Assembly: GCF_035013185.1 (NCBI RefSeq)
Contig: NZ_JAYGJO010000016.1
Location: forward strand, 1-64,000
Length of the DNA: 64,000 nucleotides
DNA from: Acerihabitans sp035013185
GTDB lineage: Bacteria > Pseudomonadota > Gammaproteobacteria > Enterobacterales > Enterobacteriaceae
Direction of reading: 5' to 3'
Shown here one piece after another: positions 9,166-18,296 of this stretch. The notes beneath the pieces were generated by a model. That model ran no database searches, was not told the origin of the DNA, and worked only from the letters and a program-made list of their open reading frames with translations. Positions within the stretch are counted from its first letter, which is position 1. Every line of letters begins with the position of its first letter. Both the position numbers and the translations under genes were made by a program.

Positions 9166-10639
9166 TTTGCGCGAACTATTGGCTCCTTGGACGCCTTCGG
9201 CGCCAGAGCTAAAACTGCGGGAAATGACGCTCGACAGCCGCACGGCTGCCGCCGGGGATCTGTTTGTTGCGATCGCCGGCCACCAGGTGGACGGGCGTGG
9301 TTATATTCCCCAGGCTATTGCGCAAGGCGTGGCCGCCGTGGTGGCGGAAGCAGACGGTGTGGCGCAAAACGGCGAACTGCGCGAGCTGCACGGTGTCCCG
9401 GTAATCTATCTCAGCCATTTGAATCAGCATCTTTCAGCGCTGGCGGGGCGTTTTTATCACCAGCCTTCCCAGGCGCTGCGACTGGTTGGTGTGACAGGCA
9501 CCAACGGCAAGACCACCACCACTCATCTGTTGGCCCAGTGGTCGACGTTGATGGGAGAAACCAGTGCCGTCATGGGGACCGTAGGCAATGGCCTGTTTGG
9601 TCAGATCGTGCCGGTGAGCAATACCACCGGTTCGGCGATTGACGTCCAGCAGACATTACATCAACTGCAGCAGCAGGGGGCAACTTTTGCTGCCATGGAA
9701 GTCTCCTCACACGGTCTGGTACAGCATCGGGTAGCGGATTTGCATTTTGCTGCGGCGGTATTTACCAATCTCAGTCGTGACCATCTCGATTACCATGGTG
9801 ATATGGCAAACTATGAAGCAGCCAAATGGCGGCTGTTTGCCAATGATCAGGTGGCGGAGCGCATTATCAACGCTGATGACGCCACCGGTTTACGCTGGTT
9901 GGCCAAACTGCCGCAAGCGGTGGCGGTTTCCATGGGCAACCATCTACCACACCCTCACCCCGGTCGCTGGCTGCGGACCACCTCTGTGCATTATCACAAC
10001 ACGGGAGTGGAGATCGGTTTTGATTCCAGTTGGGGCACCGGACACATCAAAAGCCGGCTGATTGGCGAGTTTAATGTCAGTAACCTGCTGTTGGCGCTGG
10101 CAACGCTGCTGTCCTTGGGGTATCCGTTGGACCAACTGACGCGTACTGCAGGCATGTTGCAGTCGGTTTGTGGACGCATGGAGGTGTTCCACGCGTCCGG
10201 CAAACCCACGGTGGTTGTGGATTACGCTCATACGCCGGATGCCTTGGAAAAAGCGCTGGCAGCGGCACGGCGTCATTGCCACGGCAAACTCTGGTGCGTG
10301 TTCGGCTGTGGCGGGGATCGTGACAAAGGTAAGCGCCCACTTATGGGCGGCATCGCTGAACAGTATGCTGATCGGGTGGTGATCACCGACGATAACCCAC
10401 GCGGTGAAATCCCCATGTCCATTATTAACGATATCCTGACCGGGTTGCTCAATCCGGGTAGCGCGAGCGTCATCCCCGACAGGGCCGAAGCGGTCACCAG
10501 CGCCGTGATGCAGGCTGCTGAACAGGATGTGGTGCTGGTGGCGGGCAAAGGCCATGAGGATTACCAACTGATTGGCCAGCGCCGTCTGGATTATTCCGAC
10601 CGTACCACTGTGGCGCGTTTGCTGGGGGCTATTGCATGA
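9152..10639 (+). CDS. murE: UDP-MurNAc-tripeptide ligase MurE (meso-diaminopimelate adding)
   Basis: Cytoplasmic Mur ligase that adds meso-diaminopimelate to UDP-MurNAc-L-Ala-D-Glu with ATP. 495 residues, as in E. coli. The ATP loop GVTGTNGKTTTT is near residue 113 and the DNPR motif that selects meso-diaminopimelate near residue 414 (DDNPRGEIP). The GTG start lies inside the end of ftsI with AGAGGGATCAG upstream; the stop overlaps the murF ATG. Confidence 0.97.
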   Translation: MIDLNLRELLAPWTPSAPELKLREMTLDSRTAAAGDLFVAIAGHQVDGRGYIPQAIAQGVAAVVAEADGVAQNGELRELHGVPVIYLSHLNQHLSALAGRFYHQPSQALRLVGVTGTNGKTTTTHLLAQWSTLMGETSAVMGTVGNGLFGQIVPVSNTTGSAIDVQQTLHQLQQQGATFAAMEVSSHGLVQHRVADLHFAAAVFTNLSRDHLDYHGDMANYEAAKWRLFANDQVAERIINADDATGLRWLAKLPQAVAVSMGNHLPHPHPGRWLRTTSVHYHNTGVEIGFDSSWGTGHIKSRLIGEFNVSNLLLALATLLSLGYPLDQLTRTAGMLQSVCGRMEVFHASGKPTVVVDYAHTPDALEKALAAARRHCHGKLWCVFGCGGDRDKGKRPLMGGIAEQYADRVVITDDNPRGEIPMSIINDILTGLLNPGSASVIPDRAEAVTSAVMQAAEQDVVLVAGKGHEDYQLIGQRRLDYSDRTTVARLLGAIA

Positions 10640-12009
10640 TTAGCGTATCCCTGAACACACTCATATCGGTGCTGGATGCCGAATATCTCGGTGCTAAGGC
10701 GGCGGTTGAAACGCGCGTTTGTGCGGTATCGACCGATTCACGTGATATCGGGGAGTCATGCCTGTTTGTCGCGCTTATTGGCGAAAAATTTGATGCTCAT
10801 CTGTTTGCTCACCAGGCTGTTGCCGCTGGTGCAAAGGCTTTGCTGGTGAGCAAGCGCTTACCGCTGGACGTTCCCCAACTGCTGGTCTCCGATACTCGTC
10901 GGGCATTGGGACTGCTTGCCGCTTGGGTGCGCAGGCAGGTGCCAGCCCGGGTAGTGGCGCTCACCGGCTCGTCGGGTAAAACCACAGTCAAGGAAATGGC
11001 CGCTGCCATACTGCGCCAATGTGGACGGGTGTTGTATACCGAGGGAAATTTTAACAACGATATCGGCGTACCGCTGACGCTGCTGCGGCTCACGCCGGCG
11101 GATGATTTTGCGGTGATCGAACTGGGCGCCAATCATATTGGCGAGATCGCTTATACCGTCGATTTGGTCCGTCCGGAAACGGCGCTGGTGAATAACCTTT
11201 CCGCCGCGCATTTGGCCGGTTTTGGTTCGCTGAGCGGTGTTGCTCAGGCCAAGGGCGAAATATTCGGCGGTCTAGCGCCGCACGGACGCGCCATTATCAA
11301 CACAAACAGTCATGACTGGCCTCATTGGCAGGCGTTACTGCAGCATCAGCAGGTATGGCGCTTCTCGCCGCAGTCGGGCGATGAAGCGGACTTTTATGCC
11401 AGCAATATCAGTTCATCCCAGACGGGGGTGAATTTCACTCTGCACAGTCCCATGGGGGAATGCGCGGTGAAACTGCCGTTGCCCGGTCGCCACAATGTTG
11501 CCAACGCGCTGGCAGCCAGCGCCTTGGCGCTGTCGGTGGGCGCTACCCTGGCGGCGGTGAGTCAGGGGCTTGCCGGCCTGAGCGCGGTGCCGGGTCGGTT
11601 ATTTCCCATTGCTCTTGGTCAAGGGCGACTGCTGCTCGATGACAGTTACAACGCCAACGTCGGTTCGATGATCGCCGCCGCGCACGTTCTGGCGGACATG
11701 CCAGGCTATCGGGTCATGGCAGTAGGCGACATGGCGGAACTGGGTGATGAGGCGCAAGAATGCCATCGCCAGGTAGGAGACGCCATTCGCATGGCGGGTA
11801 TCGATAAAGTATTAAGTGTCGGGACGCTTAGCCGGTTTATCGGTGAGGCCAGCGGTCGGGGTGAACATTTCCAGGATAAGGCGTCGCTGACTTCACGTCT
11901 TACGCAGTTACTGTCTGAACATGCGGTAATTACTCTATTAGTTAAAGGTTCACATAGTTCCGCAATGGAGCAGGTAGTGCGTGCGTTACAGGAGAAAGCA
12001 ACATGTTAG
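10636..12009 (+). CDS. murF: UDP-MurNAc-pentapeptide synthetase MurF
   Basis: Adds D-Ala-D-Ala to UDP-MurNAc-tripeptide, the last cytoplasmic Mur ligation. 457 residues (E. coli 452). The ATP loop GSSGKTTVKE is near residue 111, followed by the EGNFNNDIGVPLTLL block and the DSYNANVGSM motif in the C-terminal half. It is joined to murE by ATGA and its last codons overlap the mraY start. Its D-Ala-D-Ala substrate must come from a ligase outside this cluster, because ddlB is missing here. Confidence 0.97.
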   Translation: MISVSLNTLISVLDAEYLGAKAAVETRVCAVSTDSRDIGESCLFVALIGEKFDAHLFAHQAVAAGAKALLVSKRLPLDVPQLLVSDTRRALGLLAAWVRRQVPARVVALTGSSGKTTVKEMAAAILRQCGRVLYTEGNFNNDIGVPLTLLRLTPADDFAVIELGANHIGEIAYTVDLVRPETALVNNLSAAHLAGFGSLSGVAQAKGEIFGGLAPHGRAIINTNSHDWPHWQALLQHQQVWRFSPQSGDEADFYASNISSSQTGVNFTLHSPMGECAVKLPLPGRHNVANALAASALALSVGATLAAVSQGLAGLSAVPGRLFPIALGQGRLLLDDSYNANVGSMIAAAHVLADMPGYRVMAVGDMAELGDEAQECHRQVGDAIRMAGIDKVLSVGTLSRFIGEASGRGEHFQDKASLTSRLTQLLSEHAVITLLVKGSHSSAMEQVVRALQEKATC

Positions 12010-13085
12010 TCTGGCTGGCCGAACATTTGGTCCCTTTTTATTCGGGTTTTAACGTCTTTTCATATTTGACGTTTCGCGCCATCGTCAGTCTGTTGACTGC
12101 ACTGTTTATTTCGTTATGGATGGGGCCACATATGATCGCCTGGTTGCAGAAGTTGCAAATTGGCCAGGTCGTGCGCAGTGACGGACCGGAGTCACATTTC
12201 AGTAAACGCGGCACCCCGACCATGGGCGGATTGATGATCCTCACCTCGATTACCATTTCGGTACTGATGTGGGCTTATCCTTCCAACCCCTACGTCTGGT
12301 GCGTGTTGTTTGTGCTGTTGGGATATGGCGTGATCGGGTTTATCGATGATTATCGCAAGGTGGTGCGAAAGGATACCAAAGGGCTGATTGCCCGCTGGAA
12401 ATATTTTTGGCAATCGGTTATCGCGTTGGCGGTAGCGTTCACGATGTATAGCGTGGGTAAAGGGACGCCGGCCACTCAATTGGTGGTGCCGTTTTTTAAA
12501 GACATCATGCCGCAACTGGGTCTGCTGTATATCCTGCTGGCCTATTTCGTTATTGTCGGCACCAGCAACGCGGTCAACCTGACCGACGGGTTAGATGGAC
12601 TGGCGATTATGCCGACGGTGTTCGTTGCTGCCGGGCTGGCGCTGGTCGCGTGGGCCACCGGCAATATGAATTTTGCCAATTATTTGCATATCCCCTATAT
12701 CCGATTCGCGGGGGAACTGGTGATTGTGTGTACCGCCATCGTGGGGGCCGGGTTGGGATTCCTCTGGTTTAATACCTATCCGGCGCAGGTCTTTATGGGC
12801 GATGTGGGGTCGCTGGCGCTGGGAGGGGCTTTGGGCACCATTGCGGTTCTGCTGCGCCAGGAATTTCTGTTGGTGATCATGGGTGGGGTTTTTGTGATGG
12901 AAACCCTGTCGGTGATTTTGCAGGTGGGCTCGTTTAAACTACGCGGTCAACGCATTTTTCGTATGGCGCCCATTCATCATCACTACGAGTTGAAGGGCTG
13001 GCCGGAGCCGCGGGTGATCGTGCGCTTTTGGATAATTTCGCTGATGTTGGTCCTGATTGGACTGGCAACGCTTAAGGTACGTTAA
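12003..13085 (+). CDS. mraY: Phospho-MurNAc-pentapeptide translocase MraY
   Basis: Ten-helix inner-membrane enzyme that transfers phospho-MurNAc-pentapeptide from UDP to undecaprenyl phosphate, forming lipid I. 360 residues, as in E. coli. Visible family motifs: IDDYRKV near residue 115, NLTDGLDGLAI near 191 with the catalytic Asp residues, and the HHHYELKGWPEPRV loop near 324. It overlaps murF by 7 nt and is followed by murD after 2 nt. Confidence 0.98.
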   Translation: MLVWLAEHLVPFYSGFNVFSYLTFRAIVSLLTALFISLWMGPHMIAWLQKLQIGQVVRSDGPESHFSKRGTPTMGGLMILTSITISVLMWAYPSNPYVWCVLFVLLGYGVIGFIDDYRKVVRKDTKGLIARWKYFWQSVIALAVAFTMYSVGKGTPATQLVVPFFKDIMPQLGLLYILLAYFVIVGTSNAVNLTDGLDGLAIMPTVFVAAGLALVAWATGNMNFANYLHIPYIRFAGELVIVCTAIVGAGLGFLWFNTYPAQVFMGDVGSLALGGALGTIAVLLRQEFLLVIMGGVFVMETLSVILQVGSFKLRGQRIFRMAPIHHHYELKGWPEPRVIVRFWIISLMLVLIGLATLKVR

Positions 13086-13087
13086 TC

Positions 13088-14404
13088 ATGATGGATTATC
13101 AGGGTAAAAACGTCGTCATCATCGGGTTAGGCTTAACCGGCCTGTCCTGTGTTGACTTTTTTATCAGCCGGGGTGTAACACCGCGGATGATGGATACCCG
13201 TTTTAACCCACCAGGCCTGGATAAACTGGCCGCCAATGTGGAACGACATCTGGGCAGTTTGAACGAAGATTGGCTGCTGGATGCGGATCTGATTGTCGCC
13301 AGCCCCGGTATCGCGTTGGCGCACCCGGCACTCAGCGCTGCAGCACAGGCCGGGATTGAAATCGTCGGTGATATTGAACTGTTTTGCCGCGAAGCCCAAG
13401 CCCCGATTGTGGCCATTACCGGTTCCAATGGTAAAAGTACCGTGACCATGCTGGTGGGCGAGATGGCGAAAAGCGCCGGTGTGGACGTGGGTGTGGGTGG
13501 CAATATTGGCTGGCCGGCGCTGATGTTGCTCAATCAACCTTGCCAGCTCTATGTACTGGAGTTGTCGAGCTTCCAGTTGGAGACCACCACCAGTTTGCAG
13601 GCGGCTGCCGCGACTATCCTGAATGTTTCCGAAGATCATATGAATCGCTACCCACTGGGTATGCAGCAGTACCGCGCCGCGAAGTTACGGGTTTACGAAC
13701 AGGCGCGGACCTGCGTGATTAATGCTGACGACGTGCTGACGTTACCGATACGTGGACGGGATCCGCGCTGCGTCAGTTTTGGCGTTGCTGCAGGCGATTA
13801 TCACCTTGAACAACAACAAAATCGGTTATGGCTGAATATCAAGGGCGAAAATGTCCTTGCCGCCGATGAGATGCATCTAACCGGTCGGCATAATTATACT
13901 AATGCCCTGGCGGCGCTGGCGTTGGCTGACGCGGTAGGCATCGCACGTGACGCGAGCCTGCGGGCATTGCGATCGTTTAGCGGATTGGCCCATCGGTTTC
14001 AGTTGGCCTATCAGCACCGGGGAGTACGCTGGATTAACGACTCCAAGGCCACCAATGTCGGCAGTACCGAGGCGGCGCTTAACGGGCTGCAGGTGACGGG
14101 AACATTGCATTTATTACTCGGTGGCGATGGTAAAGATGCGGATTTCGAACCCTTGCTACCGCTGCTGCAGGGCGATCGGATCAGGCTTTACTGCTTTGGC
14201 CGCGATGGCGGCCAGTTGGCTACGTTGCGCCCCGAGGTTTCCGATTTGACCGACACGATGGAGCAGGCGATGACGCGGGTTGCCGAACGGGTAAAGGAGG
14301 GTGATATGGTGCTGTTATCTCCAGCGTGCGCCAGCCTTGACCAGTTCCGTAGCTTTGAGCATCGCGGTGATGAATTTGTTCGACTGGCAAAGGAGTTAGG
14401 CTAA
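13088..14404 (+). CDS. murD: UDP-MurNAc-L-alanine:D-glutamate ligase MurD
   Basis: Cytoplasmic Mur ligase that adds D-glutamate to UDP-MurNAc-L-Ala. 438 residues, as in E. coli. The N-terminal Rossmann-like part begins YQGKNVVIIGLGLTGLS; the ATP loop ITGSNGKSTVT is near residue 112; NDSKATNVGST and LLSPACASLDQF mark the C-terminal domain. Tightly packed between mraY and ftsW (stop abuts the ftsW ATG). Confidence 0.97.
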   Translation: MMDYQGKNVVIIGLGLTGLSCVDFFISRGVTPRMMDTRFNPPGLDKLAANVERHLGSLNEDWLLDADLIVASPGIALAHPALSAAAQAGIEIVGDIELFCREAQAPIVAITGSNGKSTVTMLVGEMAKSAGVDVGVGGNIGWPALMLLNQPCQLYVLELSSFQLETTTSLQAAAATILNVSEDHMNRYPLGMQQYRAAKLRVYEQARTCVINADDVLTLPIRGRDPRCVSFGVAAGDYHLEQQQNRLWLNIKGENVLAADEMHLTGRHNYTNALAALALADAVGIARDASLRALRSFSGLAHRFQLAYQHRGVRWINDSKATNVGSTEAALNGLQVTGTLHLLLGGDGKDADFEPLLPLLQGDRIRLYCFGRDGGQLATLRPEVSDLTDTMEQAMTRVAERVKEGDMVLLSPACASLDQFRSFEHRGDEFVRLAKELG

Positions 14405-15607
14405 ATGCATATGCCAGGGTTAAGCCTGTTCGGCAGTTTAAAAGAGTGGATAATGGGGGCACGCGAAGCCGAAACGCCGAGCAGTGTGCTCTACGATCGC
14501 ACACTGCTGTGGCTAACTCTGGGGCTGGCCTGCTTAGGCTTTGTGATGGTGACATCAGCCTCAATGCCAATCGGTCAGCGCTTATCGGGTGATCCGTTTT
14601 ATTTTGCTAAACGCGACGCTTTTTATCTGGCATTGGCTTTCGGTTTGTCACTGGTGACCCTGCGCATCCCAATGGCCGTCTGGCAGCGCTATAGTTCGGT
14701 CATGCTGTTGGTGACCATGGCCATGCTGTTGGTGGTTCTGGTGGTGGGCAGTTCAGTGAACGGCGCCTCGCGCTGGATTTCCCTTGGACCATTGCGTATT
14801 CAGCCGGCCGAGCTATCCAAGCTGGCACTGTTTTGTTACCTGGCCAGTTATCTGGTGCGCAAGGTTGAAGAGGTTCGCACGAATTTTTGGGGTTTTTGCA
14901 AACCCATGAGCGTGATGGTTGTGCTGGCGGTGCTGTTGCTGGCACAGCCGGATTTAGGCACGGTGGTGGTGCTGTTTGTGACGACATTGGCCATGTTGTT
15001 CCTGGCCGGTGCCAAGCTGTGGCAGTTTCTCTCCATTATCAGTTCGGGCATTTTTGCCGTGGTTCTGTTGGTTATTGCCGAGCCTTACCGTATGCGTCGG
15101 GTGACGTCGTTCTGGGATCCCTGGCAGGATCCGTTCGGCAGCGGCTACCAGTTGACGCAATCGCTAATGGCTTTTGGTCGTGGTGAATTCTGGGGTCAAG
15201 GATTAGGTAATTCGGTTCAAAAACTGGAGTACTTACCGGAAGCGCATACTGACTTTATCTTTGCAATTCTTGGCGAGGAATTAGGCTATTGCGGTGTGGT
15301 ATTAGCGCTCTTGATGGTATTCTTCGTCGCTTTTCGCGCCATGTCGATCGGACGTAAGGCGTTGGAAATCGATCAGCGCTTCTCAGGGTTCCTGGCATGC
15401 GCCATCGGCATCTGGTTTAGCTTCCAGTCGTTGGTTAATGTCGGTGCGGCAGCAGGTATGTTGCCGACTAAAGGGCTGACCCTGCCGTTAATCAGTTATG
15501 GTGGTTCGAGCTTGTTAATTATGTCAACGGCGATTGTCTTGCTAATGCGCATCGATTTTGAAACGCGTCTGACCAAAGCCCAGGCGTTTGTCAGGGGGCC
15601 GAGATGA
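14405..15607 (+). CDS. ftsW: Septal peptidoglycan polymerase FtsW (SEDS family)
   Basis: SEDS glycosyltransferase that polymerises lipid II at the septum with FtsI. 400 residues; E. coli has 414, the difference being a shorter N-terminal tail. About ten transmembrane segments; conserved loops include TSASMPIGQRL, GASRWISLGPLRIQPAELSKL, the DPFGSGYQLTQSLMAFGRGE loop with a catalytically important region, and GLTLPLISYGGSSL. The start may be 14405 or the in-frame ATG at 14411. The stop overlaps the murG ATG. Confidence 0.96.
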   Translation: MHMPGLSLFGSLKEWIMGAREAETPSSVLYDRTLLWLTLGLACLGFVMVTSASMPIGQRLSGDPFYFAKRDAFYLALAFGLSLVTLRIPMAVWQRYSSVMLLVTMAMLLVVLVVGSSVNGASRWISLGPLRIQPAELSKLALFCYLASYLVRKVEEVRTNFWGFCKPMSVMVVLAVLLLAQPDLGTVVVLFVTTLAMLFLAGAKLWQFLSIISSGIFAVVLLVIAEPYRMRRVTSFWDPWQDPFGSGYQLTQSLMAFGRGEFWGQGLGNSVQKLEYLPEAHTDFIFAILGEELGYCGVVLALLMVFFVAFRAMSIGRKALEIDQRFSGFLACAIGIWFSFQSLVNVGAAAGMLPTKGLTLPLISYGGSSLLIMSTAIVLLMRIDFETRLTKAQAFVRGPR

Positions 15608-16674
15608 CCGATAAATCCAGACGGTTGATGGTGATGGCGGGGGGAACTGGCGGGCATGTGTTTCCGGGGCTGGCGGTAGCTCACTATCTCATGGCCCAAG
15701 GTTGGCAAGTGGGTTGGTTGGGGACCGCTGACCGCATGGAGGCCGACTTGGTGCCGAAAAACGGTATTGAAATCAACTTCATCAAGATCAGCGGATTGCG
15801 AGGCAAAGGGCTTCGCGCGCAGTTAGCCGCGCCAGTACGTATTTGGCGCGCGGTTCGTCAGGCCAAAGCCATTATCCGCGCCTTTCAGCCGGATGTCGTG
15901 CTTGGCATGGGCGGCTACGTTTCTGGTCCGGGTGGATTGGCGGCCTGGCTGTGTGGCGTGCCGATTGTGTTGCATGAGCAAAATGGCATCGCTGGCCTAA
16001 CCAATCGGTGGCTGGCGAAAATCGCCAAAAAAGTATTGCAGGCGTTTCCCGGCGCGTTTGCCAACGCCGAGGTTGTAGGTAACCCGGTGCGTACCGATGT
16101 CCTGGCACTGCCGCTGCCGGCCGTTCGGCTGGCCGGACGCCAAGGGCCGGTGCGGGTGCTGGTGATCGGCGGCAGCCAGGGCGCACGGATATTGAACCAG
16201 ACCATGCCCGGTGTTGCCGCACGTCTGGGTGAACGTATTACCCTTTGGCATCAGGTGGGTAAAGGTGCCCTGGATACGGTTAACCAGGCTTATGCGGCGG
16301 CGGGGCAGGGCGGTCACAATGTCACGGAATTTATTGAGGACATGGCACAGGCCTATGCTTGGGCGGACGTTGTAGTTTGCCGCGCTGGCGCGCTGACAGT
16401 AAGTGAAATTGCTGCTGCAGGACTGCCGGCGATTTTTGTCCCGTTCCAACACAAAGATCGACAACAGTATTGGAATGCCAAACCGTTAGAACAGGCCGGG
16501 GCGGCCAGAATTATCGAACAACCGCAATTCTCGGTAGACAGCGTGAGCGACACGCTGGCTGGCTGGGATAGAACAATGCTGCTGGCGATGGCGCAAAGCG
16601 CCAGGAAAGCGGCAATACCGGACGCGACGGAGCGGGTAGCGCGGGAAGTGGTGTCGGCGGCCAACGTCAGATAA
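15604..16674 (+). CDS. murG: Lipid II synthase MurG
   Basis: Peripheral-membrane GT28 glycosyltransferase that adds GlcNAc to lipid I, making lipid II. 356 residues (E. coli 355). The N-terminal glycine loop GGTGGHVFPGLA is near residues 13-24 and GGSQGAR near 188 in the UDP-GlcNAc domain; HEQNGIAGLTNR is also conserved. It overlaps ftsW by 4 nt. An 85-bp gap, the largest inside the cluster before ftsZ, separates it from murC. Confidence 0.97.
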   Translation: MTDKSRRLMVMAGGTGGHVFPGLAVAHYLMAQGWQVGWLGTADRMEADLVPKNGIEINFIKISGLRGKGLRAQLAAPVRIWRAVRQAKAIIRAFQPDVVLGMGGYVSGPGGLAAWLCGVPIVLHEQNGIAGLTNRWLAKIAKKVLQAFPGAFANAEVVGNPVRTDVLALPLPAVRLAGRQGPVRVLVIGGSQGARILNQTMPGVAARLGERITLWHQVGKGALDTVNQAYAAAGQGGHNVTEFIEDMAQAYAWADVVVCRAGALTVSEIAAAGLPAIFVPFQHKDRQQYWNAKPLEQAGAARIIEQPQFSVDSVSDTLAGWDRTMLLAMAQSARKAAIPDATERVAREVVSAANVR

Positions 16675-16759
16675 TTGGGCGGTGGGCGTGACAAGACCTT
16701 TACCGGGTGGACCTTGGGTCCTATCCGCTGAGAAAACATATTACTAAAGTGATTAAAAC

Positions 16760-18235
16760 GTGAATACACAGCAACTGGCTAAACTGCGAACTTTTGTGCC
16801 CGAGATGCGACGCGTCAGGCAAATCCATTTTGTCGGCATCGGCGGTGCAGGCATGGGTGGTATCGCGGAAGTGCTGGCGAATGAAGGCTATCAGATCAGT
16901 GGATCAGATTTAACGCCGAATGCCGTTACGCAACAATTGATCGAATTGGGGGCGAAGATTTTTTTCAATCACCGTCCTGAGAATATCAGCCAGGCCAGCG
17001 TAGTGGTGGTATCGAGCGCCATTGCCAGTGACAATCCGGAGATTGTCGCGGCCAAGGAAGCGCGGATCCCGGTGATCCAGCGCGCGGAAATGTTGGCTGA
17101 GCTGATGCGTTTTCGCCATGGTATCGCTATTGCGGGAACCCATGGCAAGACCACAACCACCGCCATGGTAGCCAGTATTTATGCCCAGGCCGGGTTGGAC
17201 CCGACCTTTGTCAACGGCGGACTGGTGAAAGCGGCGGGAGTGCATGCCCGTTTAGGTTGCAGCCGTTATCTGATCGCCGAGGCGGATGAAAGCGATGCAT
17301 CATTCCTGCATCTGCAGCCAATGGTGGCGATTGTGACCAATATCGAAGCCGACCATATGGACACTTACCAGGGCGATTTCGAGCTGTTGAAGCAAACGTT
17401 TATTACCTTTTTGCATAATTTACCGTTTTATGGTCGTGCGGTGATGTGCATGGACGATCCGGTGATCCGCGAACTGCTGCCTAAAGTCGGCCGCTATATC
17501 ACCACTTATGGGTTTAGCGACGATGCGGATGTGCGTATTGCCGATTATCGGCAGAAGGGCGCTCAGGGAATCTTCAAGATTTACCGACAGGATAAAGCGG
17601 TGTTGTCGGTGGAACTCAACGCCCCTGGACGCCATAACGCACTGAACGCTGCGGCGGCGATTGCCGTGGCTACCGAAGAGGGTATTGACGATGATCATAT
17701 TTTACAGGCACTGCTGCAGTTCCAGGGCACGGGGCGCCGGTTTGATTTCCTCGGTACCTACCCTTTAGACAAGGTCAACGGCAAAACGGGCCAGGTGATG
17801 CTGGTGGATGATTATGGTCATCACCCCACCGAAGTGGACGCTACCATCAAGGCAGCGCGCGCCGGTTGGCCCGACAAGCGTTTGGTGATGGTATTCCAGC
17901 CACATCGTTTTACCCGTACGCGGGATTTGTACGAGGATTTTGCCAATGTATTGTCCGGCGTGGATGTGCTGTTGATGCTTGATGTCTACCCGGCTGGCGA
18001 AGTGCCAATACCAGGGGCCGACAGCCGTTCGCTTTGCCGTACCATCCGTGGCCGCGGCAAAATTGATCCGATTATGGTACCGGATATGGATGCCTTGCCG
18101 GAAATGCTGGCACTGGCGTTACAGGATAATGATCTGGTACTGATGCAAGGCGCCGGCACTGTTGGCAAGATCGCGCGTAGCCTGGCTGATGCCCATTTGC
18201 AACCACAACCAGAGACCGAGGAGCGACATGCCTGA
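16760..18235 (+). CDS. murC: UDP-MurNAc:L-alanine ligase MurC
   Basis: First Mur ligase, adding L-alanine to UDP-MurNAc. 491 residues, as in E. coli. HFVGIGGAGMGGIAE lies near residue 23; the ATP loop AGTHGKTTTTAM is near residue 126; the EADESDASFL and DDYGHHPTEV motifs follow. The start codon is GTG, in the frame and place of the E. coli ATG (MNTQQLAKLR). Its last codons overlap the start of a ddlB stump rather than an intact ddlB. Confidence 0.97.
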   Translation: MNTQQLAKLRTFVPEMRRVRQIHFVGIGGAGMGGIAEVLANEGYQISGSDLTPNAVTQQLIELGAKIFFNHRPENISQASVVVVSSAIASDNPEIVAAKEARIPVIQRAEMLAELMRFRHGIAIAGTHGKTTTTAMVASIYAQAGLDPTFVNGGLVKAAGVHARLGCSRYLIAEADESDASFLHLQPMVAIVTNIEADHMDTYQGDFELLKQTFITFLHNLPFYGRAVMCMDDPVIRELLPKVGRYITTYGFSDDADVRIADYRQKGAQGIFKIYRQDKAVLSVELNAPGRHNALNAAAAIAVATEEGIDDDHILQALLQFQGTGRRFDFLGTYPLDKVNGKTGQVMLVDDYGHHPTEVDATIKAARAGWPDKRLVMVFQPHRFTRTRDLYEDFANVLSGVDVLLMLDVYPAGEVPIPGADSRSLCRTIRGRGKIDPIMVPDMDALPEMLALALQDNDLVLMQGAGTVGKIARSLADAHLQPQPETEERHA

Positions 18236-18296
18236 CTTTATAAATATCGATAAATTTGTTGCCATTGGTGGTCTGTCATGTCCCAGGCAGCGATAA
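18228..18296 (+). pseudogene. ddlB: Remnant of the 5' end of ddlB (D-Ala-D-Ala ligase)
   Basis: In E. coli, ddlB lies between murC and ftsQ. Here only 42 nt separate the murC stop from the ftsQ ATG. An ATG that overlaps the murC stop, where ddlB would start, opens a 22-codon frame containing DKFVAIGG, which resembles the DKIAVLLGG start of DdlB; the frame then runs into ftsQ and stops at 18294-18296. The simplest reading is a deletion of most of ddlB. The match is short, so chance cannot be excluded, but the absence of an intact ddlB is certain. Confidence 0.65.

Noticed and set aside
9944..10567. Minus-strand open frame (207 codons) opposite murE
   Set aside because: Shadow of murE with no supporting features.
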